From NCBI RefSeq assembly GCF_001952855.1, contig NZ_LPNO01000017.1, forward strand, positions 43,331-101,181: DNA of 57,851 nt, given 5' to 3'. The DNA comes from Pseudomonas sp. ATCC PTA-122608. GTDB lineage: Bacteria > Pseudomonadota > Gammaproteobacteria > Pseudomonadales > Pseudomonadaceae. Of this stretch, positions 1-8,228 are shown piece after piece. Both the position numbers and the translations under genes were made by a program. The notes beneath the pieces were generated by a model. That model was given only the letters and a program-made list of their open reading frames with translations. It was not told where the DNA came from and made no database searches. Positions within the stretch are counted from its first letter, which is position 1; every line of letters begins with the position of its first letter.

Positions 1-45
1 GGGCCGCTGCGCAGCCCAGCGGGAGCAAGCTCCCTCGCCACAATA
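1..45. repeat. Partial REP element (TGTGGCGAGGG family), cut by the window edge
   Basis: The first bases carry the right half of the inverted repeat that is complete at 53217-53328: a GCAGCCCAGCGGGAGC core followed by AAGCTCCCTCGCCACA. The partner half would lie left of the window. It sits beyond the end of the cytochrome gene at 81. Confidence 0.8.
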
Positions 46-80
46 AGCACCTTTGCTACAGTCCCGGTGTTAACGCTTAA

Positions 81-2105
81 CTAGTACCGCGCATCCACGG
101 GTTTACCCCCCTTCGGCCAATCCTTCACCTTGTCCGGGAAATCCGGACGAGGTTGTTGGGAGAAGTACGCCGCCACATCCACCGCCTCCTGATCCGACAA
201 ACCACCCTGGCCCAACGGGAATTTCTCGTGGAAGCCAATCGGCATGTTGCGTTTCACGAACGCCGCCGCCGTGTACAGCCGCGCCATCCCCGCCCCGATA
301 TTGAACGATTGCTCGCCCCACAATGGCGGGTACACCAACTCGCCATCCGCTCGCGCCAACCCTTGGCCATTGTCGCCATGGCACACCGCGCACTGCTTGG
401 CATAGACCTGCTTGCCATTCTCCATGTCCGGCTTGATCGCAGGATCGACCTTGCCCACGCCACGCCCGGCGACTTTATCTTCGGGCTGGGTGTTGTTTTT
501 CATCCAGTCGAAGTACGCCACCATCGCCTGCATATCCGCCGATTCCGGCGGCAGTGGCTTGCCATTCATCGAGCGACGGAAGCAGCCGTTGATCCGCTCC
601 TCCAGGCTCACCACCTTGCCGGCCCGCGGCGCATAGCTCGGGAAGAACGCCGAGACACCCACAAACGGCGAACCGTCCGCCACGGTGCCTGCGTTGAGAT
701 GGCAACTGGTGCAGTTCAACGCATTGCCCACGTTGTTCGGCAGCAGCGCCTTGGTCTGCAGGTGCAGGCGCATGCCATGCACCACTTGATCGGCATTCGG
801 CGCCGCCAGCAGCTCAGCCAGGCGCGGGGTTTCGAACGCTGACGAATCGGTGGTGACCGGGTTGAGCTGACCGCGCATTTTCTTCACTTGGGCAGCGCTG
901 ATGGGCGTACCTTCGTTGCCCCAGCTGCTGCGCACAAAGCTGAGGATTTCAGCGATTTCCTGATCCGCCAACCGGGCAAACCCGGGCATGGTGTAGACCC
1001 GTGGATGAGTCGCCGTTTCAGCGGTCTCCCACCCCGTGAGGGTGATGTGCAGCAGTGAAGTCGGGTTGCTGGATGCCACGCCCGGGTTGCCGGCCAACTG
1101 CGGAAACAGCCCTTTCACCCCGCCGCCGTCGCTGCGGTGGCAGTCACTGCAAAACTGCATGTAGCCCAGGCCACCCCGGCTGGTGAACAGGTCCTTGGGC
1201 GGTGCAACAGGTTCGTGGGCTACGGCCGGCATCGGCAGGTCATCCTTGCCCGGCGGCAGGGATTTCAAATAGGTCGCGATGGCCGTCAAGTCAGCGTCAG
1301 TGAAATGCTGGGTACTGTGATGAATCACATCGGCCATGTTGCCCGAGACCGTGGCAAAGCGGTTCTGCCCGGTCTTGAGCAATTGCACGGTGTCGTCCAC
1401 CGTCCACAGGTTGCGCAAGCTCAAGGCGCGCCAGTGCTCGACAGTCTCCCCAGCCAGGTAATGCCGACCGCTGCGGCCCGCATCGCTCATGGCTTTTTCC
1501 TGGAAGGCAATGCCGCGCGGGGTGTGACAGGAACCGCAGTGGCCCAGGCCCTGGACCAGGTAGGCGCCGCGGTTAAGCACTTCATCCTTTGCCGGGTCAG
1601 GCGCAAACGGCTGCTTGTCGAGGAACGCAAAGTTCCACAACGCCAGGCCCCAACGCTGGTTGAACGGGAAGCCCATCTCCGCTTCCAGATTGGGTTTTTT
1701 CACCGCTTCCACGCCCTGTATCAGGTAAGCGAACAAGGCGCGCATGTCGACCTCGCTCATCTTCGCGTAGGACGGGTACGGCATCGCCGGGTACAGGTTC
1801 TGCCCCGCGGGCGTCACACCTTCTCGCATCACCCGGTCGAACTGCTCAAAGGTGTACTGGCCGATGCCGGTGTCGCGGTCCGGCGTGATGTTGCTCGAAT
1901 AGATCGTGCCCATTGGCGTGCTCAACTCAAGCCCGCCGGCCATTTGCGCGCCTTGCTTGGCGGTGTGGCAGGCGATGCAGTCACCCAGTTGGGCAACGTA
2001 TTTGCCCTGTTCGATCAGCGTGGGGTCGGCTTCGTTGGCGTGCAGGGGAAGGGACAGACACAGCACCACCCCCACAAGGCCCAGACGTGACAGGGGAAAA
2101 ATCAT
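81..2105 (-). CDS. Five-haem cytochrome c: dehydrogenase-type trihaem part fused to a TsdA-like dihaem part
   Basis: The 674-residue protein has a Sec signal peptide (about residues 1-23) and five CXXCH haem sites: CIACH 43-47, CGSCH 190-194, CSDCH 319-323, CTSCH 465-469 and CAVCH 572-576. Residues 30-400 follow the layout of trihaem cytochrome subunits of alcohol/sugar dehydrogenases, including the SSNITPD and LYPAMPYPSY motifs shared with the cytochrome at 6783-8225. Residues 420-674 resemble thiosulfate dehydrogenase TsdA: CTSCH, then RINGCFRRSMNG, whose Cys508 would match the unusual distal haem ligand of TsdA, then a second haem site. It probably acts in the periplasm and passes electrons to an oxidase. 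No GMC or quinoprotein partner gene is adjacent. The start has a good AAAGGAA site. Haem content is certain; the substrate is inference. Confidence 0.85.
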   Translation of the reverse strand: MIFPLSRLGLVGVVLCLSLPLHANEADPTLIEQGKYVAQLGDCIACHTAKQGAQMAGGLELSTPMGTIYSSNITPDRDTGIGQYTFEQFDRVMREGVTPAGQNLYPAMPYPSYAKMSEVDMRALFAYLIQGVEAVKKPNLEAEMGFPFNQRWGLALWNFAFLDKQPFAPDPAKDEVLNRGAYLVQGLGHCGSCHTPRGIAFQEKAMSDAGRSGRHYLAGETVEHWRALSLRNLWTVDDTVQLLKTGQNRFATVSGNMADVIHHSTQHFTDADLTAIATYLKSLPPGKDDLPMPAVAHEPVAPPKDLFTSRGGLGYMQFCSDCHRSDGGGVKGLFPQLAGNPGVASSNPTSLLHITLTGWETAETATHPRVYTMPGFARLADQEIAEILSFVRSSWGNEGTPISAAQVKKMRGQLNPVTTDSSAFETPRLAELLAAPNADQVVHGMRLHLQTKALLPNNVGNALNCTSCHLNAGTVADGSPFVGVSAFFPSYAPRAGKVVSLEERINGCFRRSMNGKPLPPESADMQAMVAYFDWMKNNTQPEDKVAGRGVGKVDPAIKPDMENGKQVYAKQCAVCHGDNGQGLARADGELVYPPLWGEQSFNIGAGMARLYTAAAFVKRNMPIGFHEKFPLGQGGLSDQEAVDVAAYFSQQPRPDFPDKVKDWPKGGKPVDARY

Positions 2106-2328
2106 CGCACTATTCCTTTAATAACCCGGCCTGGGGCGGTCCCCTCGGCGCAGGTCTGCAATCGTTTTTATTGGGTCATCAGGCAGATAACCGGGGCATG
2201 GTCAGCCCCAGCTTCGTTGTAGCGGATTTTTTGCGCGTGGCCCTTGATGTAGATCAGACGGCATGTTCTACAGTGGAACTGAAATTGACTAATTGACGCG
2301 GGCATCGATGTCGGCGAGGAGAGCAAGG
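2106..2328. promoter_or_regulatory. Divergent intergenic region between cytochrome c and transaminase genes
   Basis: These 223 bases separate two divergent genes and must hold both promoters. I see no confident -35/-10 pair or operator. A TTG codon at 2293 opens the transaminase reading frame upstream, but it has no ribosome binding site, so I treat this stretch as untranslated. Confidence 0.4.
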
Positions 2329-3531
2329 ATGCGTTATTCACCCTTTGTGGGGCGCATTGGCGGCGAATCCGTCAGTGCCTGGGATATTCACTACGCCGCC
2401 GCCGAAGCTCAACTGCGTGGCGAAGACGTGATTGTGCTCAGTGTCGGCGACCCGGACTTCGCCACACACAGCGCGATCTGTGAAACCGCCGTGGACGCCC
2501 TGCGCGCTGGCGACACCCACTACACCCATGTGCTCGGCCGCCCAAAACTGCGGGAGGCCATCGCCGCACGGCAGAGCCTGCTGCAAGGGATTGCGGTGCA
2601 CGCCGACAATATCGCCCTGGTCGCCGGCGCGCAGAATGGCCTGTTCGCGGCCTGCTTGTGCCTGTTCAGCCACGGCGATGAAGTGCTGGTGCCGGAGCCG
2701 ATGTACCTGACCTACGAAGCCTGTGTCCATGCGTCGGGGGCACGCATTACCACCGTCGAACAACCAGCCGCCAACGGCTTTCGCCTGACCCGCACCGCGC
2801 TCCAAGCCGCGATTACCGACAAGACCCGGGGCATCGCCCTCGCTACACCGTGCAACCCCACCGGCAACGTCTACTGCCGCGAAGAGCTGGAAGCCGTCGC
2901 CGAAGTGGCACGCGAGCACAACCTTTGGGTGATTTGCGATGAGGTGTATGGGCAGCTCATTTATGACGATCAACACCTGAGCATCAGCGCTTTGCCGGGC
3001 ATGGCCGAACGGACGGTGGTGCTCAACAGCCTGTCGAAAAGCCACGCCATGACCGGCTGGCGGGTAGGCTGGGTGGCGGGCCCGCCCACCTTGATCAGCC
3101 ATCTGGAAAACTTGCTGTTGTGCATGATTTATGGCCTGCCAGGGTTTATCCAGGCGGCGGCGATCAAGGCACTGGAACTGGATGAGGCCGTGGTCAGCGA
3201 TGCCCGCGCGGTGTATCGGCGCCGGCGTGATCTGGTGGTGAACGAGTTGAGTGCAATCAGCGAGCTGGACTGCCGAATCCCCCAGGCGGGCATGTTCATG
3301 CTGGTGGACGTACGCCGCACCGGGCTCACCGGCCGGGAATTCGCCTGGCAACTGTATCGCCAGACCGGCGTATCGGTGCTTGATGCCCAGGCCTTTGGCG
3401 CCAGCGCCGAAGGGTTTGTAAGGGTTTCGTTTACCGTCGCCGATGACACCCTCAAGGAAGCTTGCCGGCGCATTGCCGGCTTCGTCGAGGGGCTTGGGGC
3501 CAACGCCGTGCCTTTACGTGATCGCCGATAA
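2329..3531 (+). CDS. PLP aminotransferase, AruH (arginine:pyruvate transaminase)-like
   Basis: This is a 400-residue fold-type I aminotransferase. Visible landmarks are SVGDPDF (38-44), the N-P-T-G loop in PCNPTGN (174-180), CDEVYGQL around PLP-contacting Asp204, and SLSKSHAMTGWRVGW with Schiff-base Lys237. The opening MRYSPF..RI and the SLSKSHAMTGWRVGWV stretch closely recall P. aeruginosa AruH, which starts the arginine transaminase pathway by making 2-ketoarginine. None of the other aru genes are here, so the substrate could be another basic or neutral amino acid. I chose ATG 2329 over the upstream TTG at 2293 because AGGAGAG lies 6 bases before it and family members begin at this Met. The family is certain, the substrate moderate. 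Confidence 0.85.
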   Translation: MRYSPFVGRIGGESVSAWDIHYAAAEAQLRGEDVIVLSVGDPDFATHSAICETAVDALRAGDTHYTHVLGRPKLREAIAARQSLLQGIAVHADNIALVAGAQNGLFAACLCLFSHGDEVLVPEPMYLTYEACVHASGARITTVEQPAANGFRLTRTALQAAITDKTRGIALATPCNPTGNVYCREELEAVAEVAREHNLWVICDEVYGQLIYDDQHLSISALPGMAERTVVLNSLSKSHAMTGWRVGWVAGPPTLISHLENLLLCMIYGLPGFIQAAAIKALELDEAVVSDARAVYRRRRDLVVNELSAISELDCRIPQAGMFMLVDVRRTGLTGREFAWQLYRQTGVSVLDAQAFGASAEGFVRVSFTVADDTLKEACRRIAGFVEGLGANAVPLRDRR

Positions 3532-3570
3532 CGGGCATAAAACGCCTTTTGCCCCGTTCGAAGGACTGCC

Positions 3571-4056
3571 ATGTCTCAAGGATTGACCTATCGCCAGGCC
3601 CACCTGGACGACCTGCACACCCTGTGCGTGCTGGGCCAGCCGCTGAACCGCCTGCACCACCAGGAGCGGCCCGATATCTACCGTGACGCCACCGATCAGG
3701 TGGAGCGCGACCAGTCCCATTGGCGGCCCTGCCTGACCAGCCGGGTTCAGGCGGTATTTCTTGCCGAGCAGCACGGCGTTGGTGTTGGATTTATCACCGC
3801 GCAAATCATCGAGACCGCCAGCCCGTTGTTGCAGCCGCTACGTGTTGCCAGGATCGGCTCGATCTGCGTGCTGGAGGCCCAGCGTGGCCAGGGCATTGGC
3901 CGTGAACTGATGGCGCTCGCCGAGCGCTGGGCCATCCGCCAGGGCGCCGGTGATCTGCGCCTGACCGTCTGGGCCTTCAACGAACCGGCGCAGCGGCTGT
4001 ACGAGGAATTGGGCTACGAAAAACGCGCCTTCGAAATGGGCAAGCGCCTCGGTTAA
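3571..4056 (+). CDS. GNAT family N-acetyltransferase
   Basis: This 161-residue protein has the GNAT acetyl-CoA site: SICVLEAQRGQGIGRELM (Q/R-x-x-G-x-G/A in RGQGIG) near residues 97-114, followed by LTVWAFNEPAQRLYEELGY, the usual alpha4/beta-bulge region, and it ends EKRAFEMGKRLG. It acetylates an unknown small molecule or protein N-terminus. It starts 39 bases after the transaminase, with AAGGAC before the ATG, so the two may share a transcript. The family is certain and the substrate is not predictable. Confidence 0.88.
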   Translation: MSQGLTYRQAHLDDLHTLCVLGQPLNRLHHQERPDIYRDATDQVERDQSHWRPCLTSRVQAVFLAEQHGVGVGFITAQIIETASPLLQPLRVARIGSICVLEAQRGQGIGRELMALAERWAIRQGAGDLRLTVWAFNEPAQRLYEELGYEKRAFEMGKRLG

Positions 4057-4084
4057 ATCAACCGTTGGTAAGATGCCCCTTGAT

Positions 4085-4110
4085 GACCTGTACGTATTTC
4101 TGTACGTTTC
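4085..4110. promoter_or_regulatory. Putative YefM-YoeB operator: two TGTACG motifs
   Basis: TGTACG occurs at 4089-4094 and 4101-4106, 12 bases apart, about 30 bases before the antitoxin start. In E. coli the yefM-yoeB operator is built on paired TGTACA cores. The match of core, position and spacing supports autoregulation by the YefM-YoeB complex; the role is inferred. Confidence 0.6.
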
Positions 4111-4133
4111 AGCCATTAAGCGAGGACTCAATT

Positions 4134-4388
4134 ATGGAAACTATCAACTACACCAATGCACGCGCCCATCTCTCGGACACGATGGATCGGGTAAACGAAG
4201 ATCGTGCCCCTCTGTTGGTGACCCGGCAAAAAGGTGAACCGGTGGTCATGATCTCTCTCTCAGAGTTCAACGCTCTTGAAGAGACGGCCTATCTGCTGCG
4301 CTCTCCCAACAACGCGGAACGCTTGATCAAATCGATCAACAGCCTGCGAGCCGGAAAGGCCAAGCCGAGGCAGTTGATTGAAGAATGA
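4134..4388 (+). CDS. yefM: Type II antitoxin of the YefM/Phd family
   Basis: The 84-residue protein starts METINYTNARAHLS, the typical YefM N-terminal DNA-binding and dimer segment, followed by PLLVTRQKGEPVVMISLSEF and an acidic C-terminal tail that would wrap the toxin. I chose ATG 4134, where residue 1 aligns with YefM proteins; the frame is open further upstream to 4065, but that part covers the operator. It overlaps the toxin by ATGA, so the two are translationally coupled. It neutralises YoeB and, with it, should repress its own promoter through the TGTACG pair. Confidence 0.93.
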   Translation: METINYTNARAHLSDTMDRVNEDRAPLLVTRQKGEPVVMISLSEFNALEETAYLLRSPNNAERLIKSINSLRAGKAKPRQLIEE

Positions 4389-4639
4389 AAATACTCTTTA
4401 CGCCTGAAGGCTGGGACGACTACCTCTGGTTTCAACAAAACGACAAGGCTGGGCTCAAACGCATCAACTTACTGATCAAATCGATCCAGCGTGATCCTTT
4501 TGACGGCGTTGGCAAACCAGAACCACTCAAACATAACCTCAGTGGTTTCTGGTCCCGGCGAATCACAGCGGAACATCGTCTGGTGTACGGGATTGAGGAT
4601 GGTGAAATACAGATCCTCATGTGTCGCTATCACTATTGA
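4385..4639 (+). CDS. yoeB: Toxin YoeB, ribosome-dependent mRNA endonuclease
   Basis: This 84-residue RelE-superfamily toxin has the same length as E. coli YoeB. The known catalytic residues are all present at matching positions: Glu46 in GKPEPLKH, Arg65 in AEHRLVYG, and the C-terminal His83-Tyr84 in CRYHY. It binds the ribosome A site and cuts mRNA after start codons or in translated codons. It overlaps the antitoxin by four bases. The intact active site predicts a functional toxin. Confidence 0.94.
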   Translation: MKILFTPEGWDDYLWFQQNDKAGLKRINLLIKSIQRDPFDGVGKPEPLKHNLSGFWSRRITAEHRLVYGIEDGEIQILMCRYHY

Positions 4640-4741
4640 CGCCATTTACCGTCAGGATCCTGCCTTGACCTGATCCCCCTCCCCGCTGAAAATGCGCGAC
4701 GCTTTTCCCGTCTCCCCGTTTACTGAAGTAGTGAAATTTCA

Positions 4742-5446
4742 ATGTCTGATTCCCGTACCGAAGAATCCGTAGTCGCCTTGCAGTCCAAAGCTGAATACGA
4801 AAACGCCATCAATCTTTCACAGCACGTGCCGGCGGCCAAGACCATCAGTGAAATGGTGCTGGACGCGTTCCACACCTCCAAGGAAAGCGACCAGATCCGC
4901 GAGCTGCGCGTGGCCATCCGCCAGGCCCACGATGCCTTCGACGATGACAAGGCCTACGACCTGATGGGCGAGCTCAAGCAGCTCAAGGACGCCGAAGCCG
5001 CCGACAACGCCGCCCTGGAAGACCTCAACACCAAGTTCTCCATCAGCCGCATCCTGTCCAGCTTCAAGGACGACCCGGAGTTCCAGGAGCTGGTCTACGG
5101 CCTGGCCCTCAAGGTGCTGAACCAGACCCACCAGGCCATCAGCAACCCGAGCGCCGGCAAAGGCAAGGCTTCACGGCCGAAGAAGGAAGCGGAAGTGTTC
5201 GCCATCAGCAAGGACGGCATCAGCGTCACCCTGCCGATGCGTTCGCCGCGTTCCAAGCCGAGCGTCGACCGTGAAGCGTTTGAGTTCCTTGGTTTCAGCT
5301 TTGTCGGTGAAGGTGATGAGGCTGAACTGGAAGTTGAAACCTTTGTGGATAACTCGGGCGCCGAACAGCCGCTGACGCGTAAAAGCATCATCACTGCGCT
5401 GCAGCAGCAGACTGCATTTGATGGCTACAGCATCGCCCAGCAGTAA
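4742..5446 (+). CDS. Conserved hypothetical protein, 234 aa
   Basis: I do not recognise this protein. It has no signal peptide or membrane segment. Residues 1-135 look alpha-helical and charged (for example RELRVAIRQAHDAFDDDKAYDL), a basic linker around 140-150 (GKGKASRPKKE) follows, and the C-terminal 85 residues look beta-rich (VFAISKDGISVTLPMRS..). Codon use matches the neighbours, which argues for a real cytoplasmic protein. It stands alone between the YefM-YoeB pair and a REPIN. The basic linker could suggest nucleic-acid contact, but this is speculation. Confidence 0.8.
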   Translation: MSDSRTEESVVALQSKAEYENAINLSQHVPAAKTISEMVLDAFHTSKESDQIRELRVAIRQAHDAFDDDKAYDLMGELKQLKDAEAADNAALEDLNTKFSISRILSSFKDDPEFQELVYGLALKVLNQTHQAISNPSAGKGKASRPKKEAEVFAISKDGISVTLPMRSPRSKPSVDREAFEFLGFSFVGEGDEAELEVETFVDNSGAEQPLTRKSIITALQQQTAFDGYSIAQQ

Positions 5447-5461
5447 AATCGGGTGGCCCCC

Positions 5462-5561
5462 TGTAGGAGCGAGCTTGCTCGCGAAAAACGTCAACGAAAA
5501 CGCAGCGCGTCTGGTTTGACGCGGCGCTCTCAAGTTTTTCGCGAGCAAGCTCGCTGCTACA
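5462..5561. repeat. REPIN, GTAGGAGCGAGCTTGCTCGC family (copy 1)
   Basis: Two REP sequences face each other: TGTAGGAGCGAGCTTGCTCGCGAA on the left and its inverted form ending GCTGCTACA on the right. The spacer has its own partial stem (ACGCAGCGCG.. ..ACGCGGCGC). The right REP supplies the TAG stop codon of the aminotransferase gene (complement 5557-5559). Confidence 0.9.
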
Positions 5562-6633
5562 AGGAACTGAACACCTCGCGAAACCGCTGCATCTCATCAG
5601 CATTCCCCACGGTGACCCGCACCCACTGCGGCCAGTTTTGCCACACCCGCCCGATCTTCACGCCCTGCCCGCCCAACCGTTCGATGACCTGCTCCGCCGG
5701 CCGCCCCACATCAATCATGAAGCAGTTGCTGTGAGACGCCGTGCACGTGAATCCCCGTGCGCTCAACCAGGCCACCGTTTCATCCCGCAACCTGGTATTA
5801 AGCGCCTTGCGTGCAGGCACCAGTTGCGCATCCGCAAGGCTGGCGCGGCCGGCGAGCAAGCTGGCGGCCGCCGGCACGTTATCCCCACCAAACACCGCCA
5901 GTTGCTCCAGCAGCGCCGGATGACCGATCGCCAGCCCCAGGCGCGCGCCAGCCAAGCCGTAGATTTTCGAGAACGTACGCAGCACCAGCAAGTCGTCATG
6001 CTCCTTGACCCACGCCACGCAACTGGGGGCATCGCTGAACTCGATGTAAGCCTCGTCCACCAGCAAAATGCTGCCTTTGGGTTTGTTCGCCAGCGCCTGC
6101 TCGATGGCCTTGGTGGGTGTGAGGGTACCGGTGGGATTGTTCGGGTTGCAGAGGTAGATCAGGCCAGGCTGACGGTCAACGGCGAGCATCGCGGGGAGGT
6201 CATGGGCGTGGTCGGCGGTGAGGTCTACTTCGTGCACCGGGGCCTTACGCGACTCGGCGGCTTGGCGCGGTACTTCGTAGGATGGCGTGGCCATCACCAG
6301 GCTGCGGGTTTCGCTGGTAAACGCCAGCACCGCGTAACGCAACGCGGCCATGGAGCCAGCGAACACCGCCACATGCTCGTCCGAAATCCCTTGCTGTTGG
6401 GCAAACGCTTCGGCCAGGGCGTACATGTCCGGATAAGGGTAGCGCCCCGAGGCCGCAATACCGCGCTGCATCGCCTGCCGCGCGGCCGGCGAAGGACCGT
6501 AGGGGCTTTCGTTGTAGTTGAGCAGCACCTCGGGCGCCGCCACCGCGGGGCTTGCTTCAGCCCAGTCCAGGCGCCCCAGCAACGGCAAGGCCGCGCCCAG
6601 TGCGATCAGGGAACGACGACTCACGTTGACCAT
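5557..6633 (-). CDS. Tat-exported HisC-like PLP aminotransferase
   Basis: The 358-residue protein has class I/II aminotransferase landmarks: NYNESPYGPSP (39-49), CNPNNPTGTL (162-171), LLVDEAYIEF (190-199) and RTFSKIYGLAGARLG with Schiff-base Lys223. This is the histidinol-phosphate aminotransferase pattern. The N-terminus SRRSLIALGAALPLLG, ending near AEA, is a twin-arginine signal (RR at 6-7), so the enzyme should fold with PLP in the cytoplasm and act in the periplasm. It is therefore unlikely to be the biosynthetic HisC. I chose ATG 6633 because GGAGAA lies just upstream and it gives an intact Tat signal; the frame runs open further but that part is unlike protein. Its stop codon lies inside a REP. 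The substrate is unknown. Confidence 0.85.
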   Translation of the reverse strand: MVNVSRRSLIALGAALPLLGRLDWAEASPAVAAPEVLLNYNESPYGPSPAARQAMQRGIAASGRYPYPDMYALAEAFAQQQGISDEHVAVFAGSMAALRYAVLAFTSETRSLVMATPSYEVPRQAAESRKAPVHEVDLTADHAHDLPAMLAVDRQPGLIYLCNPNNPTGTLTPTKAIEQALANKPKGSILLVDEAYIEFSDAPSCVAWVKEHDDLLVLRTFSKIYGLAGARLGLAIGHPALLEQLAVFGGDNVPAAASLLAGRASLADAQLVPARKALNTRLRDETVAWLSARGFTCTASHSNCFMIDVGRPAEQVIERLGGQGVKIGRVWQNWPQWVRVTVGNADEMQRFREVFSSL

Positions 6634-6735
6634 GATGACTTCTCCTTGTCGGCTCGCAGCTTCAGGTGCGGAATTCGCGCCCGCTCCTACAGTTGGGTAT
6701 GACGAGGAAAACATCCGGTGATTTACCCGCCCAAC

Positions 6736-6773
6736 AAAAAGCCCCGCACTTCTTACCGAAGGCGGGGCTTTTG
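6736..6773. terminator. Bidirectional rho-independent terminator
   Basis: AAAAAGCCCCGC and GCGGGGCTTTT form a GC stem with flanking A and T runs. It sits after the dehydrogenase cytochrome gene (minus strand), so it ends that operon and separates it from the aminotransferase gene. Confidence 0.9.
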
Positions 6774-6782
6774 CGTTTCTGG

Positions 6783-8225
6783 CTAGTTGGAATGAAAACG
6801 CCGGTTCAACGCAATCCGCTTGGCCTCCACTGCCCGCAGGTGTTGGTGGTGACGCCGCCACAACACCAGCACGATGATCAGCACCAGCAACGCCAGGCCA
6901 CCGCCCCACAGCAAATACGGCATCGCCGTGATCAACAACGGCGCGTCCCCACCGCGACGCAAGCTGGTCACTTCTTCGGAACTGACGCTCAGCGCCGGGT
7001 TGCCGAAGGTTTGCAGGCTGTAGTTGGCGATGGCGGCGATTTGCGCATCGTTCAGGTCGCCGCCCAGGGCCGGCATGTTCACTGCGCCATCGGCACCTTT
7101 ACGGTCGATGCCCGCAATGATTGCCATCACCAGGTTGTTGGCCTGGTTGCCGTTGAGCGCGGTGTTGAGGCTCAGGGACGGGTAGAACTTGTCAGCCGAG
7201 CCCTGCCCATCGCGACCGTGGCAGCTGGAGCAGGCCGAGTTGTAGAGGCGTGCGCCATCCAGGCCAGTGGCATCGGCCAGTGAGGCTTGATCGCCCTGGC
7301 CGGTTTCCAAGGCGCTCATGTCCACCGGCTTGACGTCGCGCACCACCCGCTCGGTCTGCCCGGGATCGCGGATCGGCGGCACGCTGCGCAGGTAGGCGGC
7401 CATGGCGTGCAGGTCGCTGTCGCTGAGGAAACGGAAGCTGTTTTCCACCGCTTCGGCCATACCGCCTGCCGCTTGGGCCTTGTCGGCGAGGTGACCGTTT
7501 TTCAGGAAGTTGACCAGGTCGTCCTCGCTCCAGTCGCCGAGGCCACTGACCTTGTCGGAGGTGATGTTGGGCGCAACCCAGCCCCCCAGTTTGGCGCCGG
7601 CCAGGTACTGGCTGTTGTCCTCGGCCATCAGGGCATTACGCGGGGTGTGGCAGGCGCCGCAGTGGGCGAGGTTGTCCACCAGGTACTGGCCGCGGCTGGT
7701 CTGTTCGATGGCGCCGGGCTTGGGCACAAAACCCTGGCTGTCGAGGAACACCAGGTTCCAGCCGAACATCAGTTGGCGGATGTTGAACGGGAACGCCAGG
7801 TGGGTTTCCGGCACCGGCTGGTCCACGGCTTTGACGCCCTGTTGCAGGTACACGTACAAGGCGTGGATGTCGTCATCACTCATGCCCTGGTACGAGGTGT
7901 AAGGCATCGCCGGGTACAGGTGCTGGCCCTTGGCGTTGATGCCTTTGCGCAAGGCGTCCGCCAGTTGCTGCTCGGTGTAGTCGCCGATGCCGTAGGCCTT
8001 GGACGGGGTGATGTTGCTGGAGATGATCTTGCCCATGGGCGAGTCGATCACATACCCACCGGCCAGCGGCGCGCCGCCATGCTCGGCGGTGCGGTGACAG
8101 GCTTCGCAATCGCCGGCACGGGCGACATAGGCGCCCTTCTCGATCAGCGCATCCGTATCTTCAGCGGCAAACACCGGCAACGCGGTGAGCAGCAAGGCCA
8201 GCAGCGGAAATTTAAGCAATCCCAT
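6783..8225 (-). CDS. Trihaem cytochrome c subunit of FAD-dependent sugar/alcohol dehydrogenase
   Basis: The 480-residue protein has a signal peptide ending AAED, three haem sites (CEACH 40-44, CGACH 189-193, CSSCH 332-336) and a C-terminal membrane anchor (about 433-457, rich in L/V/I, followed by RRHHQH). This is the standard layout of the cytochrome subunit that takes electrons from the FAD or quinoprotein catalytic subunit and passes them to ubiquinone. It starts 3 bases after the flavoprotein gene and is the last gene of the operon, followed by a strong terminator. Confidence 0.92.
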   Translation of the reverse strand: MGLLKFPLLALLLTALPVFAAEDTDALIEKGAYVARAGDCEACHRTAEHGGAPLAGGYVIDSPMGKIISSNITPSKAYGIGDYTEQQLADALRKGINAKGQHLYPAMPYTSYQGMSDDDIHALYVYLQQGVKAVDQPVPETHLAFPFNIRQLMFGWNLVFLDSQGFVPKPGAIEQTSRGQYLVDNLAHCGACHTPRNALMAEDNSQYLAGAKLGGWVAPNITSDKVSGLGDWSEDDLVNFLKNGHLADKAQAAGGMAEAVENSFRFLSDSDLHAMAAYLRSVPPIRDPGQTERVVRDVKPVDMSALETGQGDQASLADATGLDGARLYNSACSSCHGRDGQGSADKFYPSLSLNTALNGNQANNLVMAIIAGIDRKGADGAVNMPALGGDLNDAQIAAIANYSLQTFGNPALSVSSEEVTSLRRGGDAPLLITAMPYLLWGGGLALLVLIIVLVLWRRHHQHLRAVEAKRIALNRRFHSN

Positions 8226-8228
8226 GAC

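Noticed and set aside
2293..2328. TTG start extending the AruH-like protein by 12 residues
   Set aside because: No ribosome binding site precedes it, while ATG 2329 has AGGAGAG at ideal spacing and matches family N-termini.
5462..5561. Repeats considered as a CRISPR array
   Set aside because: The repeats are inverted pairs scattered singly across gaps, not direct repeats with regular unique spacers, and no cas genes are present.
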